Below, one piece after another: positions 32,079 to 41,509 of a stretch of DNA of 64,000 nucleotides (its first letter is position 1; the number at the start of each line of letters is the position of its first letter). The translations under genes and the position numbers were made by a program. Under the pieces are notes generated by a model that saw only the letters and a program-made list of their open reading frames with translations, had not been told where the DNA came from and did no database searches. The DNA comes from Lysobacteraceae bacterium (GTDB lineage: Bacteria > Pseudomonadota > Gammaproteobacteria > Xanthomonadales > Xanthomonadaceae): contig SCUI01000010.1 in the NCBI GenBank assembly GCA_004297225.1, positions 1-64,000 of the forward strand. Direction: 5' to 3'.

Positions 32079-32989
32079 GGACGGGCGCCTTGCCGCGAGC
32101 GAACCAGGCCGTCGGTGGCATAGATTGCCAGGGCGACCCAGATGAACCCGAATCCGATCGCCCGGTTCGCATCGAACGCCTCGCCCAGCAACAGCACGCC
32201 GCACAGCAGCTGCAACGTCGGCGCGATGTACTGCAGCAGCCCCACCAGCGAGAACGGGATCCGCCGCACCGCGTCGGCGAAGCCGATCAGCGGCAGCGCG
32301 GTCAGTGCGCCACCCAGTATGAGCAGGAAACCGATCCACAAGCCCCATCCGGTGGTATCGCCATGCGCGATGAAGCCGCCGTCGCCGTGCATTTCGCCCC
32401 ACAGCAGCAGCGCCAGCGCGGGCATGAAAAGGTAGAGGCTCTCGACGCCCAGGCCGCGCACGGGCGGCACGCCGAGCAACTTGCGGATCAGGCCGTAGCT
32501 GCCGAACGAGGCCGCCAGCGACAACGCGATCCAGGGGAAGCTGCCGTAGTTCAGCGTCAGCCAGAGCACGCCGCAGGTGGCGACGGCGGCGGAGATCCAT
32601 TGCACGCGGTTCAAGCGCTCGCGCAGCAGCACCACGCCGAGCACGACGTTGAACAGCGGATTGATGAAGTAGCCCAGGCTGGTCTCGACCACGTGCCCGG
32701 CGTTGACCGCCCAGATGTACAGGCCCCAGTTGAACGCGATCAGGGTGCCGCTGATCGCCAGCATCCACGGCGCCCGTGGATGCGCCAGCGTTTCGCGCAG
32801 CCAGCCGCCACCGTACTTCCAGGCGAGCCAGCCCGCCACCAACACCGTGCTCCAGACGATCCGGTGCGCGATGATCTGCAGCGACGGCACCGACTTGAGC
32901 AGGTGCCAGTACAGCGGCATCACGCCCCACAGCACGTAGGAAGCGACGGCGACCCAGACGCCGCGACGGTCCAGCGGTTGCGTGCTCAA
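32075..32989 (-). CDS. RarD-like EamA-family permease
   Basis: 304 residues with ten hydrophobic helices and the RarD N-terminal pattern (VASYVLWGVMPLYWHLLKSV; LQIIAHRIVWS) and central FNWGLYIWAVNAGHVVETSLG. RarD proteins belong to the drug/metabolite transporter superfamily; the substrate is unproven. The start is a TTG inside the upstream stop (TTGA), the only start keeping the first helix whole. The stop lies in a GTAG repeat arm. Confidence 0.87.
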   Translation of the reverse strand: MSTQPLDRRGVWVAVASYVLWGVMPLYWHLLKSVPSLQIIAHRIVWSTVLVAGWLAWKYGGGWLRETLAHPRAPWMLAISGTLIAFNWGLYIWAVNAGHVVETSLGYFINPLFNVVLGVVLLRERLNRVQWISAAVATCGVLWLTLNYGSFPWIALSLAASFGSYGLIRKLLGVPPVRGLGVESLYLFMPALALLLWGEMHGDGGFIAHGDTTGWGLWIGFLLILGGALTALPLIGFADAVRRIPFSLVGLLQYIAPTLQLLCGVLLLGEAFDANRAIGFGFIWVALAIYATDGLVRSRQGARP

Positions 32990-33888
32990 GCGGTGCCCTC
33001 TTCGACCGCCAGCGCAGCCTTCGGTTTCGGCCTCTTCGCCTTCGCCAGGGTGATCGCGACCACGCCCAGCAGGATCACGCCCATCGCTGCCAGCTCGCTG
33101 GCGCTGAAGCGTTCGTGCGCAAGCCAGGCGCCGAGCATCACCGCGATCGCGGGATTGACGTACGCATAGCTGCCGGCGAGCACCGGGCGCACGTTGTGCA
33201 GCAGCCAGATGTAGGCGCTGAAGGCGACGATCGAGCCGAACGTGATGAGGTAGGCGACCGACAGCGTGCCCTTGAGGCTTGGCCACGCATGGAAGCGTTC
33301 GCCGATCGTCCAGCCGGCGACGATCATCACCACGCCGCCCAGCAGCATCTGCGCCGCGGCCGCCATGAACGGCGACGGCAGGTCCCGGCCGCGGCTCCAG
33401 ATCGAGCCGAACGACCAGGCGATGGTCGCGACCAGCAGCGCGACCAGGCCGGTCATCGAGGCAGTCAGGCTGCTGCCCGCGTTGAGCCAGACCACGCCGA
33501 CGAAGCCGATGCCCAGCCCGACCCATTCCATGCGCGTCGGGCGGTCGCCGCGCAGCATCGCGAACAAGGCCATCCACAATGGCGCGGATGCAACCGCCAC
33601 CGCGGCCATCCCGGAGGACACCGTCTGCTCGGCGACGCACACCAGGCCATTGCCGAGCGCGAGCAACATGACGCCCATCGCGAACAAGGTCGGCCACTGC
33701 GCACGCGTGGGCGCCGGCACGCCGCGCGCGCGCAGCACCGCGTACATCAGCCCGCCCGCGATGACGTGGCGGATGCCGGCCATCAGCAGCGGCGGCCAGC
33801 CGCCTTCCAGCGCGAAGCGGATGCCCAGGTAGGTCGAACCCCAGATCAGGTAGAGCGCGGCCAGGGCGAGGGCGATACCGGATTTCAT
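32986..33888 (-). CDS. YedA-like EamA-family permease
   Basis: 300 residues with two EamA domains of five helices. The N-terminus (ALYLIWGSTYLGIRFALEG) and TIAWSFGSIWSRGRDLP match the YedA group of drug/metabolite exporters. It starts four bases inside the ada-like stop and is coupled by TTGA overlap to the RarD-like gene. Thus a methyltransferase and two exporters share one transcript, which may point to a response to alkylating or amino-acid-like toxicants. That link is inference. Confidence 0.87.
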   Translation of the reverse strand: MKSGIALALAALYLIWGSTYLGIRFALEGGWPPLLMAGIRHVIAGGLMYAVLRARGVPAPTRAQWPTLFAMGVMLLALGNGLVCVAEQTVSSGMAAVAVASAPLWMALFAMLRGDRPTRMEWVGLGIGFVGVVWLNAGSSLTASMTGLVALLVATIAWSFGSIWSRGRDLPSPFMAAAAQMLLGGVVMIVAGWTIGERFHAWPSLKGTLSVAYLITFGSIVAFSAYIWLLHNVRPVLAGSYAYVNPAIAVMLGAWLAHERFSASELAAMGVILLGVVAITLAKAKRPKPKAALAVEEGTA

Positions 33889-34721
33889 GCGTGCGCGGCT
33901 TCGCGCCGGAGCAGTTGCTGTTTCACCGGCAGGCCCCAGCGATAACCGCCGAGGCTGCCGTCGCCGCGTACCACGCGGTGGCAGGGCACCAGCACCGCGA
34001 CCTTGTTGCGGCCGCAGGCATTGGCGACGGCACGCGCACCGCGCGGGTGTCCCATCGCCGCGGCGAGTTCGGCATAGCTGCGGGTTTCGCCGGCGGGAAT
34101 CCGCATCAGCGCGTCCCATACCTTCTTCTGGAAGGCGGTGCCGACCAGGTCCAGTGGGACCTCGGCGACGCGTCCGGCCAGGCGTTCGGCCACTGCGTGC
34201 AGGCGCGGCGCGAGGAACTCGTCGCGGCCGGCGTCCACGCGTTGCAACGCGGCGTTCGGGAATTCGTGGCGCAGCTTCGATTCGAGCACGTCGGCATTCG
34301 CGCCGAGTTCGACCATGCACACGCCGCGGCGCGTGGTCGCGACCAGTGCGGTGCCGAGCACCGTGTCCACCAGGCTCCAGCGGATCTCCTCGCCCGGGGC
34401 ACCGGCGCGGAACTGGGCGGGCGTCATGCCCAGCTTCGCGGCGCCGTCCTCGTACACGCGCGAGGGCGAGCCATAGCCGGCATCGTAGAGCGCGGCGCTG
34501 ACGTCGCTGCCGGCACGCAACGCGGACTTCAACTTGCCGAGCTTGCGTTGCGCAAGGTATTCGGCGGGGCTGAGGCCGAAGCGCGCGCTGAAGCGACGTT
34601 GCAGTTGCGTCGCGCCCAGGCCGACCGCGGCCGCGAGTTCGGCGAGCGTGGGTTCGCCACCGTCGAGCAGCGCGCGGGCGCGTTCGAGGCGGGGATCGGC
34701 GGTGGTGGCTGGTGTTTTCAT
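33885..34721 (-). CDS. Ada-type methylated-DNA-protein cysteine methyltransferase with AraC helix-turn-helix
   Basis: 278 residues. An AraC-type DNA-binding domain (about 10-105; LAELAAAVGLGATQLQRRFS) is followed by the suicide methyltransferase domain with acceptor C247 (VPCHRV) and the conserved AVANACGRNKVAVLVPCHRV block. The N-terminal Cys4 zinc domain of E. coli Ada, which senses methyl phosphotriesters, is absent. This protein therefore repairs O6-methylguanine but probably lacks the classic switch. The start is the ATG with preceding purines. Confidence 0.9.
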   Translation of the reverse strand: MKTPATTADPRLERARALLDGGEPTLAELAAAVGLGATQLQRRFSARFGLSPAEYLAQRKLGKLKSALRAGSDVSAALYDAGYGSPSRVYEDGAAKLGMTPAQFRAGAPGEEIRWSLVDTVLGTALVATTRRGVCMVELGANADVLESKLRHEFPNAALQRVDAGRDEFLAPRLHAVAERLAGRVAEVPLDLVGTAFQKKVWDALMRIPAGETRSYAELAAAMGHPRGARAVANACGRNKVAVLVPCHRVVRGDGSLGGYRWGLPVKQQLLRREAAHA

Positions 34722-34736
34722 GGCGGAGACGGTAAC

Positions 34737-34753
34737 GGGCGCCTGGGGCGCCC
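34737..34753. terminator. Short hairpin between prc and the ada-like gene
   Basis: GGGCGCC and GGCGCCC pair around TGG, 16 bases upstream of the ada-like start. It may end transcription from prc. No T-tract follows on the minus strand. Confidence 0.35.
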
Positions 34754-34789
34754 GCTATCCGGTTCTTGCGATTTTACGCTGGTCCGCGC

Positions 34790-34815
34790 GTCGCGGCTTG
34801 CGCCGCTCCCACAAG
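34790..34815. repeat. Dispersed GTGGGAGCGGC-type repeat
   Basis: The minus strand reads CTTGTGGGAGCGGCGCAAGC followed by CGCGAC, with the palindromic core GCGGCGCAAGCCGC. Sequences of the form GTGGGAGCGGC-N-GCCGCGA are common intergenic REPs in xanthomonads and pseudomonads. It lies just past the prc stop. Confidence 0.55.
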
Positions 34816-34827
34816 GGCCCTGCCCGC

Positions 34828-37014
34828 CTATTCGGCCCAGTGCATGGCGCGGCCGGTTTCCGGGAGGACAATGCCGGCCAGCTTCTGGTCGTCGGCCAGC
34901 AACGCGGTGGCATCGGCGAGGATGAAGGCCGATTCGCGCAGCAACGGGTCCGGGCGCTCCTCGGCAGCCTTCTCGCGCGCCGCATCCTTGACCACGTCGC
35001 GCTCGCCGGCCTGCAGGCCGTCGTCGGCCGACACCTCGGCCAACGGATCCAGCTTGAGCCCCAGCTCCTTGCGCTTGGCCTGGCGATCCTCGCGCTTGGC
35101 CTTGTCCTTGTCGCGATCGGCGCGGCGCTCGGCTTCGTTGAGCGACACGTAGCCCTTGGCGCTGTCGGCACGGAACTCCGCGACGTCCTGCGACCACCAC
35201 TGGAACTCGGGGTTCTTCGCCACGCGCGCGTCGTGCAGCGCGTCGAGCTTGCCGAGCATCGGGGTGAAGTTGCCGTAGCGCACGTGCGGCACCGCGGCGA
35301 TCCGCGTCCATGGCAACGCGTTGTCGTAGGTGCTTTCGCCGAACTCCGTGGCGTCCACCGTCACCGGGAAGGTGATGTCGGGGACCACGCCCTTGTTCTG
35401 CGTACTGGCGCCGCCGGGCAGGAAGAACTGGGCGATGGTCAGCTTCACCTGGCCGAAGCGCGCGGTCTCGTTCGCCGGCCAGCGGTCCAGGTCCACCAGG
35501 TTCTGCACGGTGCCCTTGCCGAAGGTCGGTTCGCCGATGATGATGCCGCGGCCGTAATCCTGGATGGCGCCGGCGAAGATCTCGGACGCCGACGCGGATC
35601 CGCGGTTCACCAGCACGGCCAGCGGACCGTCCCAGACCACGCCGGGCCTGCGGTCGTTCTCGACGCTGACGCGGCCGCCGGACTCGCGCACCTGCACCAC
35701 CGGGCCCTTGTCGATGAACAGGCCGGTGAGTTCGACCGCCTCGGCGAGCGAGCCGCCGCCGTTGTTGCGCAGGTCCACGACCACGCCGTCGACGCGTTCC
35801 TGCTTGAACTTCGCCAGCAGGCGGGCGACGTCGCGGGTGGCCGACGCGTAATCGTCGGACCTGCTGCGGCGCGCCTCGAAGTCCTGGTAGAAGCCGGGCA
35901 GCTCGACCACGCCGATGCGGCGAGCCGGCAGTTCGCCGCGCGCGGGCACGTTGATCAGCTTGCCCTTGGCCGCGTCGGCGGTCAGACGGATCTTGTCGCG
36001 CACCAGGGTGACGCGTACCGGCTTGCTGTCGAGGCCGGCTTCCGGCGGGACGATGTCCAGCCGCACCTGGGTGCCCTTGGGTCCCTTGATCTTCTCGACC
36101 ACGTCGTCGATCCGCCAGCCGACCACGTCCTCCATCGGGCCGCTGGCGCCCTGGCCGACGCCGACGATGCGGTCGCCGGCCTCGAGCTTTCCGCTCTTGA
36201 TCGCCGGGCCGCCGGGCAGCACTTCGCGGATCACCACCACGTCGTCCTGCTTCTGCAGCTGCGCGCCGATGCCTTCCAGCGACAGCGACATCGACTGGTT
36301 GAAGCGCTCGGCGGTGCGCGGATCGAAGTAGTCGGTGTGCGGATCGATCGAACCGGTGTAGGCATTGAGGAAGCTGCGGAACGCATCGGTACCGTCAAGC
36401 TCGTCCACCGACTCGGCGAGGTTCGCGTAGCGCTTGTCGAGCGTCTTGCGGATCTCGTCGGGTTGCTTGCCCGCGAGCTTGAGCCGCAGCCAGTCGTTGC
36501 GGATCGACTGCTTCCACGCCTTGTCGAGCTCGGCCGCGTTGGCCGCCCACGGAGCGTCCTCGCGGTCGTACTGCCAGCGGTCGTTGCCGCTGAAATCGAA
36601 GATGTCCTGCTTCAGCAGGGCGCGCGCATACGCGGCGCGCTGGTCGACGCGCTCCTTGTACAGCGCGAACATCGCGTAGGCCGGTTCGAGTTCGCCGGAC
36701 TTGATGGCATCGTCCAGCTTGGTGCGGTACGGCGCGAATTTCGCGATGTCCTGCGCGGTGAAGAACATCTTGCCGCCGTCCAGCGCCTCGAGGTAGCGCT
36801 TGAAGATGTCCTGCGACAGCGCGTCGTCGAGGTCCTGCGGGCGGTACGCGTAGCGGCTGTCCGACAACAGGCCGTACACCAGCTTGGCGGTGGTGGCCTG
36901 GTCGGCGGTGGGGCCGGTGCCGACGGAGGCGCCTCCTCCCGCCGCCGGCGTGCGCGCCAGCAGCGCCAACGGGACGGCCAGGGCCAGGACGAGGAGGCTG
37001 TGCTGCAGTTTCAT
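34828..37014 (-). CDS. prc: Tail-specific (carboxy-terminal processing) protease Prc/Tsp
   Basis: A 728-residue periplasmic protease with a signal peptide (LLVLALAVPLALLARTPAAG). Helical N-terminal and PDZ regions (PDZ about 240-330) precede the catalytic S41 block: DLRNNGGGSL, the serine in NRGSASASEIF and the lysine in GEPTFGKGTVQN. The helical C-terminal DUF3340-type region (RRADRDKDKAKREDRQAKRK) identifies the Prc rather than the CtpA group. Prc trims tails of periplasmic proteins and peptidoglycan hydrolases, which suits its place after the peptidoglycan gene cluster. Confidence 0.93.
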   Translation of the reverse strand: MKLQHSLLVLALAVPLALLARTPAAGGGASVGTGPTADQATTAKLVYGLLSDSRYAYRPQDLDDALSQDIFKRYLEALDGGKMFFTAQDIAKFAPYRTKLDDAIKSGELEPAYAMFALYKERVDQRAAYARALLKQDIFDFSGNDRWQYDREDAPWAANAAELDKAWKQSIRNDWLRLKLAGKQPDEIRKTLDKRYANLAESVDELDGTDAFRSFLNAYTGSIDPHTDYFDPRTAERFNQSMSLSLEGIGAQLQKQDDVVVIREVLPGGPAIKSGKLEAGDRIVGVGQGASGPMEDVVGWRIDDVVEKIKGPKGTQVRLDIVPPEAGLDSKPVRVTLVRDKIRLTADAAKGKLINVPARGELPARRIGVVELPGFYQDFEARRSRSDDYASATRDVARLLAKFKQERVDGVVVDLRNNGGGSLAEAVELTGLFIDKGPVVQVRESGGRVSVENDRRPGVVWDGPLAVLVNRGSASASEIFAGAIQDYGRGIIIGEPTFGKGTVQNLVDLDRWPANETARFGQVKLTIAQFFLPGGASTQNKGVVPDITFPVTVDATEFGESTYDNALPWTRIAAVPHVRYGNFTPMLGKLDALHDARVAKNPEFQWWSQDVAEFRADSAKGYVSLNEAERRADRDKDKAKREDRQAKRKELGLKLDPLAEVSADDGLQAGERDVVKDAAREKAAEERPDPLLRESAFILADATALLADDQKLAGIVLPETGRAMHWAE

Positions 37015-37115
37015 CGGGTCTCTCGCGGCCGCGGGGCCGCCGTGGATGCGTCGAGGATGTGCCGCGCTACGACCCCCGGACAGTGCCGGAAGTTGCAAGG
37101 CGGCGCCAGTCCACT

Positions 37116-37802
37116 CTATAGGCCGGTGTGTTGCGGCAGGTGAACGCCGGGCAAAGCGTCGCTGCCCGGGCGCAGCCGCAGGCCGAGGTTCCCGGCCAGT
37201 GCCTGCAACAGCTCCTGCTTCACCGGCGCCAGCCCGCCGGGGCCGCCGAGGCCGGACATCGCCACGACTTCCAGCCCGGCGTAACCGCAGGGATTGATCC
37301 GGTGGAAGGGCTCCAGGTCCATGGCGACGTTGAAGGCCAGGCCATGGAAGCAGCAGCCGTGGCGCACGCGGATGCCGAGCGCGGCGATCTTGGCGCCGTC
37401 CACGTAGACGCCGGGCGCGCCTGGCTTGCGCGCGCCCTCGATGTTCCATGCAGCCAGGGTGTCGATCACCGCCTGCTCGATGCGGCAGACGTAGTCGCGC
37501 ACGCCGAGCTTGAGCCGTCGCAGGTCCAGCAGCGGATAGGCCACGATCTGGCCGGGACCGTGGTAGGTGACCTGGCCGCCGCGGTCGACGTGGACCACCG
37601 GGATGTCGCCGGCGGCCAGCACGTGCTCCGGACGCCCTGCCTGGCCGAGGGTGAACACCGGCTCGTGTTCCACCAGCCACAGTTCGTCGGCGGTGTCCTC
37701 GCCGCGCGCATCGGTGAAAGCCTGCATGGCCCGCCAGACCGGTTCATACGGCTGCCGGCCGAGATCCCGTACCAGGCACTCGCGCGCCGCTACAGCGTCC
37801 AC
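37116..37802 (-). CDS. lipB: Octanoyl-[acyl carrier protein]:protein N-octanoyltransferase LipB
   Basis: 228 residues. It transfers octanoate from acyl carrier protein to lipoyl domains, the first step of lipoate synthesis. The catalytic pair is visible: K138 (GAKIAALG) and C172 (RINPCGY), with the [12 protein letters not shown] motif near 75-86. The GTG start lies 13 bases inside the end of the ybeD-type gene, as expected for translational coupling. lipA is not next to it; prc follows instead. Confidence 0.93.
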   Translation of the reverse strand: MDAVAARECLVRDLGRQPYEPVWRAMQAFTDARGEDTADELWLVEHEPVFTLGQAGRPEHVLAAGDIPVVHVDRGGQVTYHGPGQIVAYPLLDLRRLKLGVRDYVCRIEQAVIDTLAAWNIEGARKPGAPGVYVDGAKIAALGIRVRHGCCFHGLAFNVAMDLEPFHRINPCGYAGLEVVAMSGLGGPGGLAPVKQELLQALAGNLGLRLRPGSDALPGVHLPQHTGL

Positions 37803-38068
37803 TTCACCTCGGGGTGGTTGCGCAGCACGGCGTGCGCGACTTCGTACTGCTCGCGCGATTCGGCGAGGAACGTCAGCCGCACCGAAACGAACTTGCCGCC
37901 GCTGGACTCGCGGGTGCTGACGGTCTCGCGCAGCACTTGCAGGTCGGCCGCCTCCAGCAGCGAGGGGATCGTGTCTTCCAGCCCGCTCCCCGCCGGCCCC
38001 ATGGCGGTGATCTCGAACTCGCCGGGGAACTGGAAGCCGTGCTCGGGATTGTCGGACTTGATCTCCAT
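37790..38068 (-). CDS. ybeD: YbeD-like DUF493 protein
   Basis: 92 residues with the DUF493 pattern: [15 protein letters not shown] at the N-terminus and [18 protein letters not shown] toward the C-terminus, a small ACT-like fold. It sits between dacC and lipB exactly as in E. coli and many gammaproteobacteria. A regulatory role in lipoate metabolism is often supposed but unproven. It starts three bases after the dacC stop and overlaps lipB by 13 bases. Confidence 0.9.
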   Translation of the reverse strand: MEIKSDNPEHGFQFPGEFEITAMGPAGSGLEDTIPSLLEAADLQVLRETVSTRESSGGKFVSVRLTFLAESREQYEVAHAVLRNHPEVKWTL

Positions 38069-38070
38069 GT

Positions 38071-39312
38071 TCAGACCGATTCCCACCACATCCAGAATTC
38101 GTCCCACAGGCGTCCGAAGAAGCCCGCTTCCTCGACCGCGTTCACCGCGACCAGCGGCCGCTGCGCGATCACCTTGCCGTCCAGCGAAACCTTGACCGTG
38201 CCGATCCGCTGGCCCTTCCTGATCGGGGCCACCAGGGTCCTGGGCACGTCCATGCTCGGCTTCAGCTGCGCGTACTTGCCGCGCGGCATGCTCACCAGCA
38301 TGGGTTCGGCCACGCCCAGTTCGACCTTGTCGGACTTGCCCTTCCACACCTTCTGCGAGGCGATCACCTTGCCCGGGTCGTAGAGCTTGTGGGTCTCATG
38401 GAAACGGAAGCCCCAGTTCAGCAGCGCCTGCGAATTGGCGGCGCGCGCCTTCTCGCTGGAGTCGCCCAGCACCACCGAGATCAGGCGCTGGTCGCCGCGC
38501 CTGGCCGAGGCCATCAGGCAGTAGCCGGCGTTGGAGGTGTGGCCGGTCTTGATGCCATCCACCGACTTGTCGCGCCACAGCAGCACGTTGCGGTTGGGCT
38601 GGGTGATCGGGCCGACCGTGAACTCCTTGATCTTGTTGTACGAATAAGCCTTCGGATATTCGCGGATCAGCGCGCGGCCGAGCAGCGCAAGGTCGTAGGC
38701 GGTGGAGTAATGCCCTTCCTCCGACAGTCCGTGCGGATTCATGAAATGCGATTCGGTCATGCCGATGCGCTTGGCGTAGGCGTTCATCAGCGCGGCGAAC
38801 GCATCCTCGCTGCCGGCGACGTGCTCGGCCAGGGCGATCGCGGCGTCGTTGCCCGACTGCACCACCATGCCCTTTTCCATCTCCACCAGCGGCGCGGTCT
38901 GGTTCACCGGGAAGCCGCTGTAGCTGCCCTCGGTGCCGGCGCCGCCCTCGCGCCAGGCGTGCTCGCTCATCATCACCTGGTCGGTGGGCTTGATCTTGCC
39001 CGCGGCCATTTCCGCCGCGATGACGTAGGAGGTCATGACCTTGGTGATGCTGGCAGGCTCGCGGCGCGCGTGGATGTTCTCGCCGGCGAGCACCTGGCCG
39101 GTGGCGTAGTCCATCAGCAGCCAGGCGGCGGCGCCCTCGGGCGCGGGCGCCGGCGGCACCGGCAGCGCGTCGCTCAGCGCGGCCGGCTTCGGCGTCGCGG
39201 GTTGCGGCACGGGCTGTTGCGCCTGGGCGGCAAGGGCGACGGTGGCGAGGGCGGTGGCGAGGACGAGGGCCGGCTTCAGGACGAATCGCTTCAAGAGGGA
39301 GGGCTCCAGCAT
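38071..39312 (-). CDS. dacC: D-alanyl-D-alanine carboxypeptidase (PBP5/6 family)
   Basis: A 413-residue low-mass penicillin-binding protein. A signal peptide (about 1-30) precedes an S11 transpeptidase-like domain with S88-x-x-K91 (ASITKVM), SGN ([14 protein letters not shown]) and KTG ([13 protein letters not shown]). A PBP5_C domain and a C-terminal amphipathic anchor ([13 protein letters not shown]) follow. It trims the terminal D-Ala from peptidoglycan stem peptides at the inner-membrane surface. A Pro/Ala-rich linker (about 30-60) follows the signal peptide. It follows rlpA in the elongation cluster. Confidence 0.93.
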   Translation of the reverse strand: MLEPSLLKRFVLKPALVLATALATVALAAQAQQPVPQPATPKPAALSDALPVPPAPAPEGAAAWLLMDYATGQVLAGENIHARREPASITKVMTSYVIAAEMAAGKIKPTDQVMMSEHAWREGGAGTEGSYSGFPVNQTAPLVEMEKGMVVQSGNDAAIALAEHVAGSEDAFAALMNAYAKRIGMTESHFMNPHGLSEEGHYSTAYDLALLGRALIREYPKAYSYNKIKEFTVGPITQPNRNVLLWRDKSVDGIKTGHTSNAGYCLMASARRGDQRLISVVLGDSSEKARAANSQALLNWGFRFHETHKLYDPGKVIASQKVWKGKSDKVELGVAEPMLVSMPRGKYAQLKPSMDVPRTLVAPIRKGQRIGTVKVSLDGKVIAQRPLVAVNAVEEAGFFGRLWDEFWMWWESV

Positions 39313-39345
39313 GAATGGGCGGCGCCGCGGCGCCGAGTCACCAGT

Positions 39346-40347
39346 TTACTCGTGCACGGGCTGCGGCTGGCCGAAACCAAGACCCTGCAGGCGCGCGCCG
39401 AGTTCCGCGGCGGTCGAGGGATCGAGCGGACCGACGCGCAGCCGCCACACGCGCTGGCCGTTGGAATCGGCATCGACGAGCCGGCTGTTGGCGATGCCGG
39501 CGCCGGCGAGCATCGCCAACGCACGGTCGGCGTTTTCGCGGGTGCTGAAGCTGGCGACCTGCAGGACGATGCCCGGCAGTTCCTCGACCAGCATGTCCAT
39601 GCCGCTTGCCCTGGCCGGCGCGGCGGCGGGGGTGGCGGTGGCGACCGCGTCGTACTGCTGGCGCGCGTTCTCGCCCGGGCCCAGGCCGACCACTTCGACC
39701 TTCGCGGTGCCGGCGCGGTCCAGTCCGATCTTCACTGCCGCCGCGTAGCTCAAGTCGATGATGCGGCCGTCGTGGAACGGGCCGCGGTCGTTGACCCGCA
39801 CCACCACCGACTGTCCGTTCGCCAGGTTGGTCACGCGGGCGAAGCTGGGCAGCGGCAGCGTCTTGTGCGCGGCGGTGAAGGCGTACATGTCGTACACCTC
39901 CAGGTTCGAAGTGCGGCGGCCATGGAACTTGTTGCCGTAGTACGAGGCGATGCCGGTCTCGTCGTAGCCCTCGGCGCTGTCGAGCACGCGGTAGCTCTTG
40001 CCCAGCACCTTGTAGGGCGAACGGTTGCCGTAGCGCGAACGTGGCTCGGCGACGACTTCGGGCTCGGGGATCAGGTGCACATCGGGAATGCCGCCGGTTG
40101 GCGCGCTGTCGCGCACGCCCGGCGCATACAGCCCGCCGGCGGTGTAGTCGCCGCGCTTGGACGGGTCTTCCCGCGCCGGCGCGTACGGCGAACGTTTCGG
40201 TTTCTGGTCGAAGGTGCCGTGGTTCTCGACCACGACCCTGGTCTGCTGCGGCGGCGATTTCGGCGGGGTGCTGCCGCACGCGGCCAGCAGCAGCGACGCT
40301 GCCGCCACCGCAAGGAGGCCGCGTCCCCCGGCGCGACGTGCGCTCAT
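39346..40347 (-). CDS. rlpA: RlpA-like septal peptidoglycan lytic transglycosylase lipoprotein
   Basis: A 333-residue outer-membrane lipoprotein (lipobox LLAAC). The double-psi beta-barrel catalytic domain shows GIASYYGNKFHGRRTSNLE and VVRVNDRGPFHDGRIIDLSY, keeping the Glu and Asp used for cleavage of naked glycan strands. A C-terminal SPOR domain (about 255-333) binds denuded peptidoglycan. It overlaps mltB by four bases, so two peptidoglycan lyases are translated together. Confidence 0.92.
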   Translation of the reverse strand: MSARRAGGRGLLAVAAASLLLAACGSTPPKSPPQQTRVVVENHGTFDQKPKRSPYAPAREDPSKRGDYTAGGLYAPGVRDSAPTGGIPDVHLIPEPEVVAEPRSRYGNRSPYKVLGKSYRVLDSAEGYDETGIASYYGNKFHGRRTSNLEVYDMYAFTAAHKTLPLPSFARVTNLANGQSVVVRVNDRGPFHDGRIIDLSYAAAVKIGLDRAGTAKVEVVGLGPGENARQQYDAVATATPAAAPARASGMDMLVEELPGIVLQVASFSTRENADRALAMLAGAGIANSRLVDADSNGQRVWRLRVGPLDPSTAAELGARLQGLGFGQPQPVHE

Positions 40348-41471
40348 GCGCCGGGGGCCGTTCCGTCCGTGGCCGGGCCCACGCCCGCGCGGATCGCCTG
40401 CGCCAGCTGGTGCACCGCCATCGCGTACATGGGCGAGTGGTTGTAACGGGTGATCACGTAGAAGTTCCGGTAGCCGAGCCAGTCCTCGCGTCCGTCGGCG
40501 CCCTGCAGCGTGACCAGCGTGGCAGGCTGGGCGTCGGGCACCGTCGGTTCGCCCTGGCGGGCGGTATACCCCAGCGAAGCGAGTTGCGCCAGCGTATGCA
40601 GCGGTTCCAGGCCGCCCCCGACCTCCCGCGCGTCGGCGGCACGCTGCGCGCGCGCCACCACTGGCGCACCGCGCTGCCAGCCATGGGCGACGAAGTAGTT
40701 GGCGATCGAGGCGAAGATGTCGTCGGTGTCGTTGAGCAGGTCGCGGCGGCCGTCACCGTCGCCGTCCTTGCCCCACAGCCGGTAGCTGGACGGCATGAAC
40801 TGCCCCCAGCCCATCGCACCGGCATAGCTGCCCTTGAGCGTCGCAATGTCGAGCTGCTCTTCCCGGGCCAGCGCGAACAGCTGCGCCAGCTCGGCGCCGA
40901 AGAACGGCGCGCGCTTGGGATAGCCGAAGGCGAGCGTGTACAGGGCATCGAGCACGCGGTAATTGCCGGTGATGCGGCCGTAGCTGGTCTCCACGCCGAT
41001 GATGGCGACGATGTATTCGGCGGGTACGCCGGTGTTCGCGGCCACGCGCTCCAGGGCGTCGCGGTGGCGCAGGTAGAAGTCGCGGCCGCCCTCGATGCGG
41101 GCGTCGGTCATGAAGATCGGGCGGTAGTCCGCCCAGCCGCGTACTTTCTCCGCCGGGCGCGACATCGCGTCGAGGATCGACTGCTTCATCTCCGCCTGCG
41201 CCAGCACGTCGCGCACCACCTGGGGCGAGACGCCGTAGTCGCGCGCGGCGTAGGCGACGAAGTTGTCGATGCGCTGGTCGAGCGGCAGTTCCGGGTTGGT
41301 CACCGCGGCCGGCGCGGGCGGACGCTCCGCCTCCTGCTCCAGCGGCGGCAACCGCGCCAGGTCCGGCTTGGTGTTCACCTGGCTGATCGGCGGCGTCGGC
41401 ACCTGCGTCGCGCAGCCTGCCAGCAACCCCGCCAAACCCGCCAAACCCGCTGAAATGAGCGCTTTTCTCAT
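40344..41471 (-). CDS. mltB: Membrane-bound lytic murein transglycosylase B
   Basis: A 375-residue lipoprotein (lipobox LLAGC) of the SLT_2/MltB family. The catalytic Glu lies in IIGVETSYGRITGNY, followed by GYPKRAPFFGAEL, GSYAGAMGWGQFMPSSYR and the GDGRRDLLNDTDDIFASIANY segment. The ATG at 41471 is chosen over an upstream in-frame start because that would read through the repeat element at 41510-41589. It cleaves glycan strands to 1,6-anhydro ends during wall growth. Confidence 0.93.
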   Translation of the reverse strand: MRKALISAGLAGLAGLLAGCATQVPTPPISQVNTKPDLARLPPLEQEAERPPAPAAVTNPELPLDQRIDNFVAYAARDYGVSPQVVRDVLAQAEMKQSILDAMSRPAEKVRGWADYRPIFMTDARIEGGRDFYLRHRDALERVAANTGVPAEYIVAIIGVETSYGRITGNYRVLDALYTLAFGYPKRAPFFGAELAQLFALAREEQLDIATLKGSYAGAMGWGQFMPSSYRLWGKDGDGDGRRDLLNDTDDIFASIANYFVAHGWQRGAPVVARAQRAADAREVGGGLEPLHTLAQLASLGYTARQGEPTVPDAQPATLVTLQGADGREDWLGYRNFYVITRYNHSPMYAMAVHQLAQAIRAGVGPATDGTAPGA

Positions 41472-41509
41472 GCCGTCGAGCCTAGCACGCCGCGGGAAAA
41501 ATCCCTTTG

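Noticed and set aside
37790-39312. Frameshift between ybeD and dacC
   Set aside because: The long joint frame seen in one phase is a coincidence: dacC ends at 38071 with a proper C-terminal anchor, and ybeD has its own ATG at 38068.
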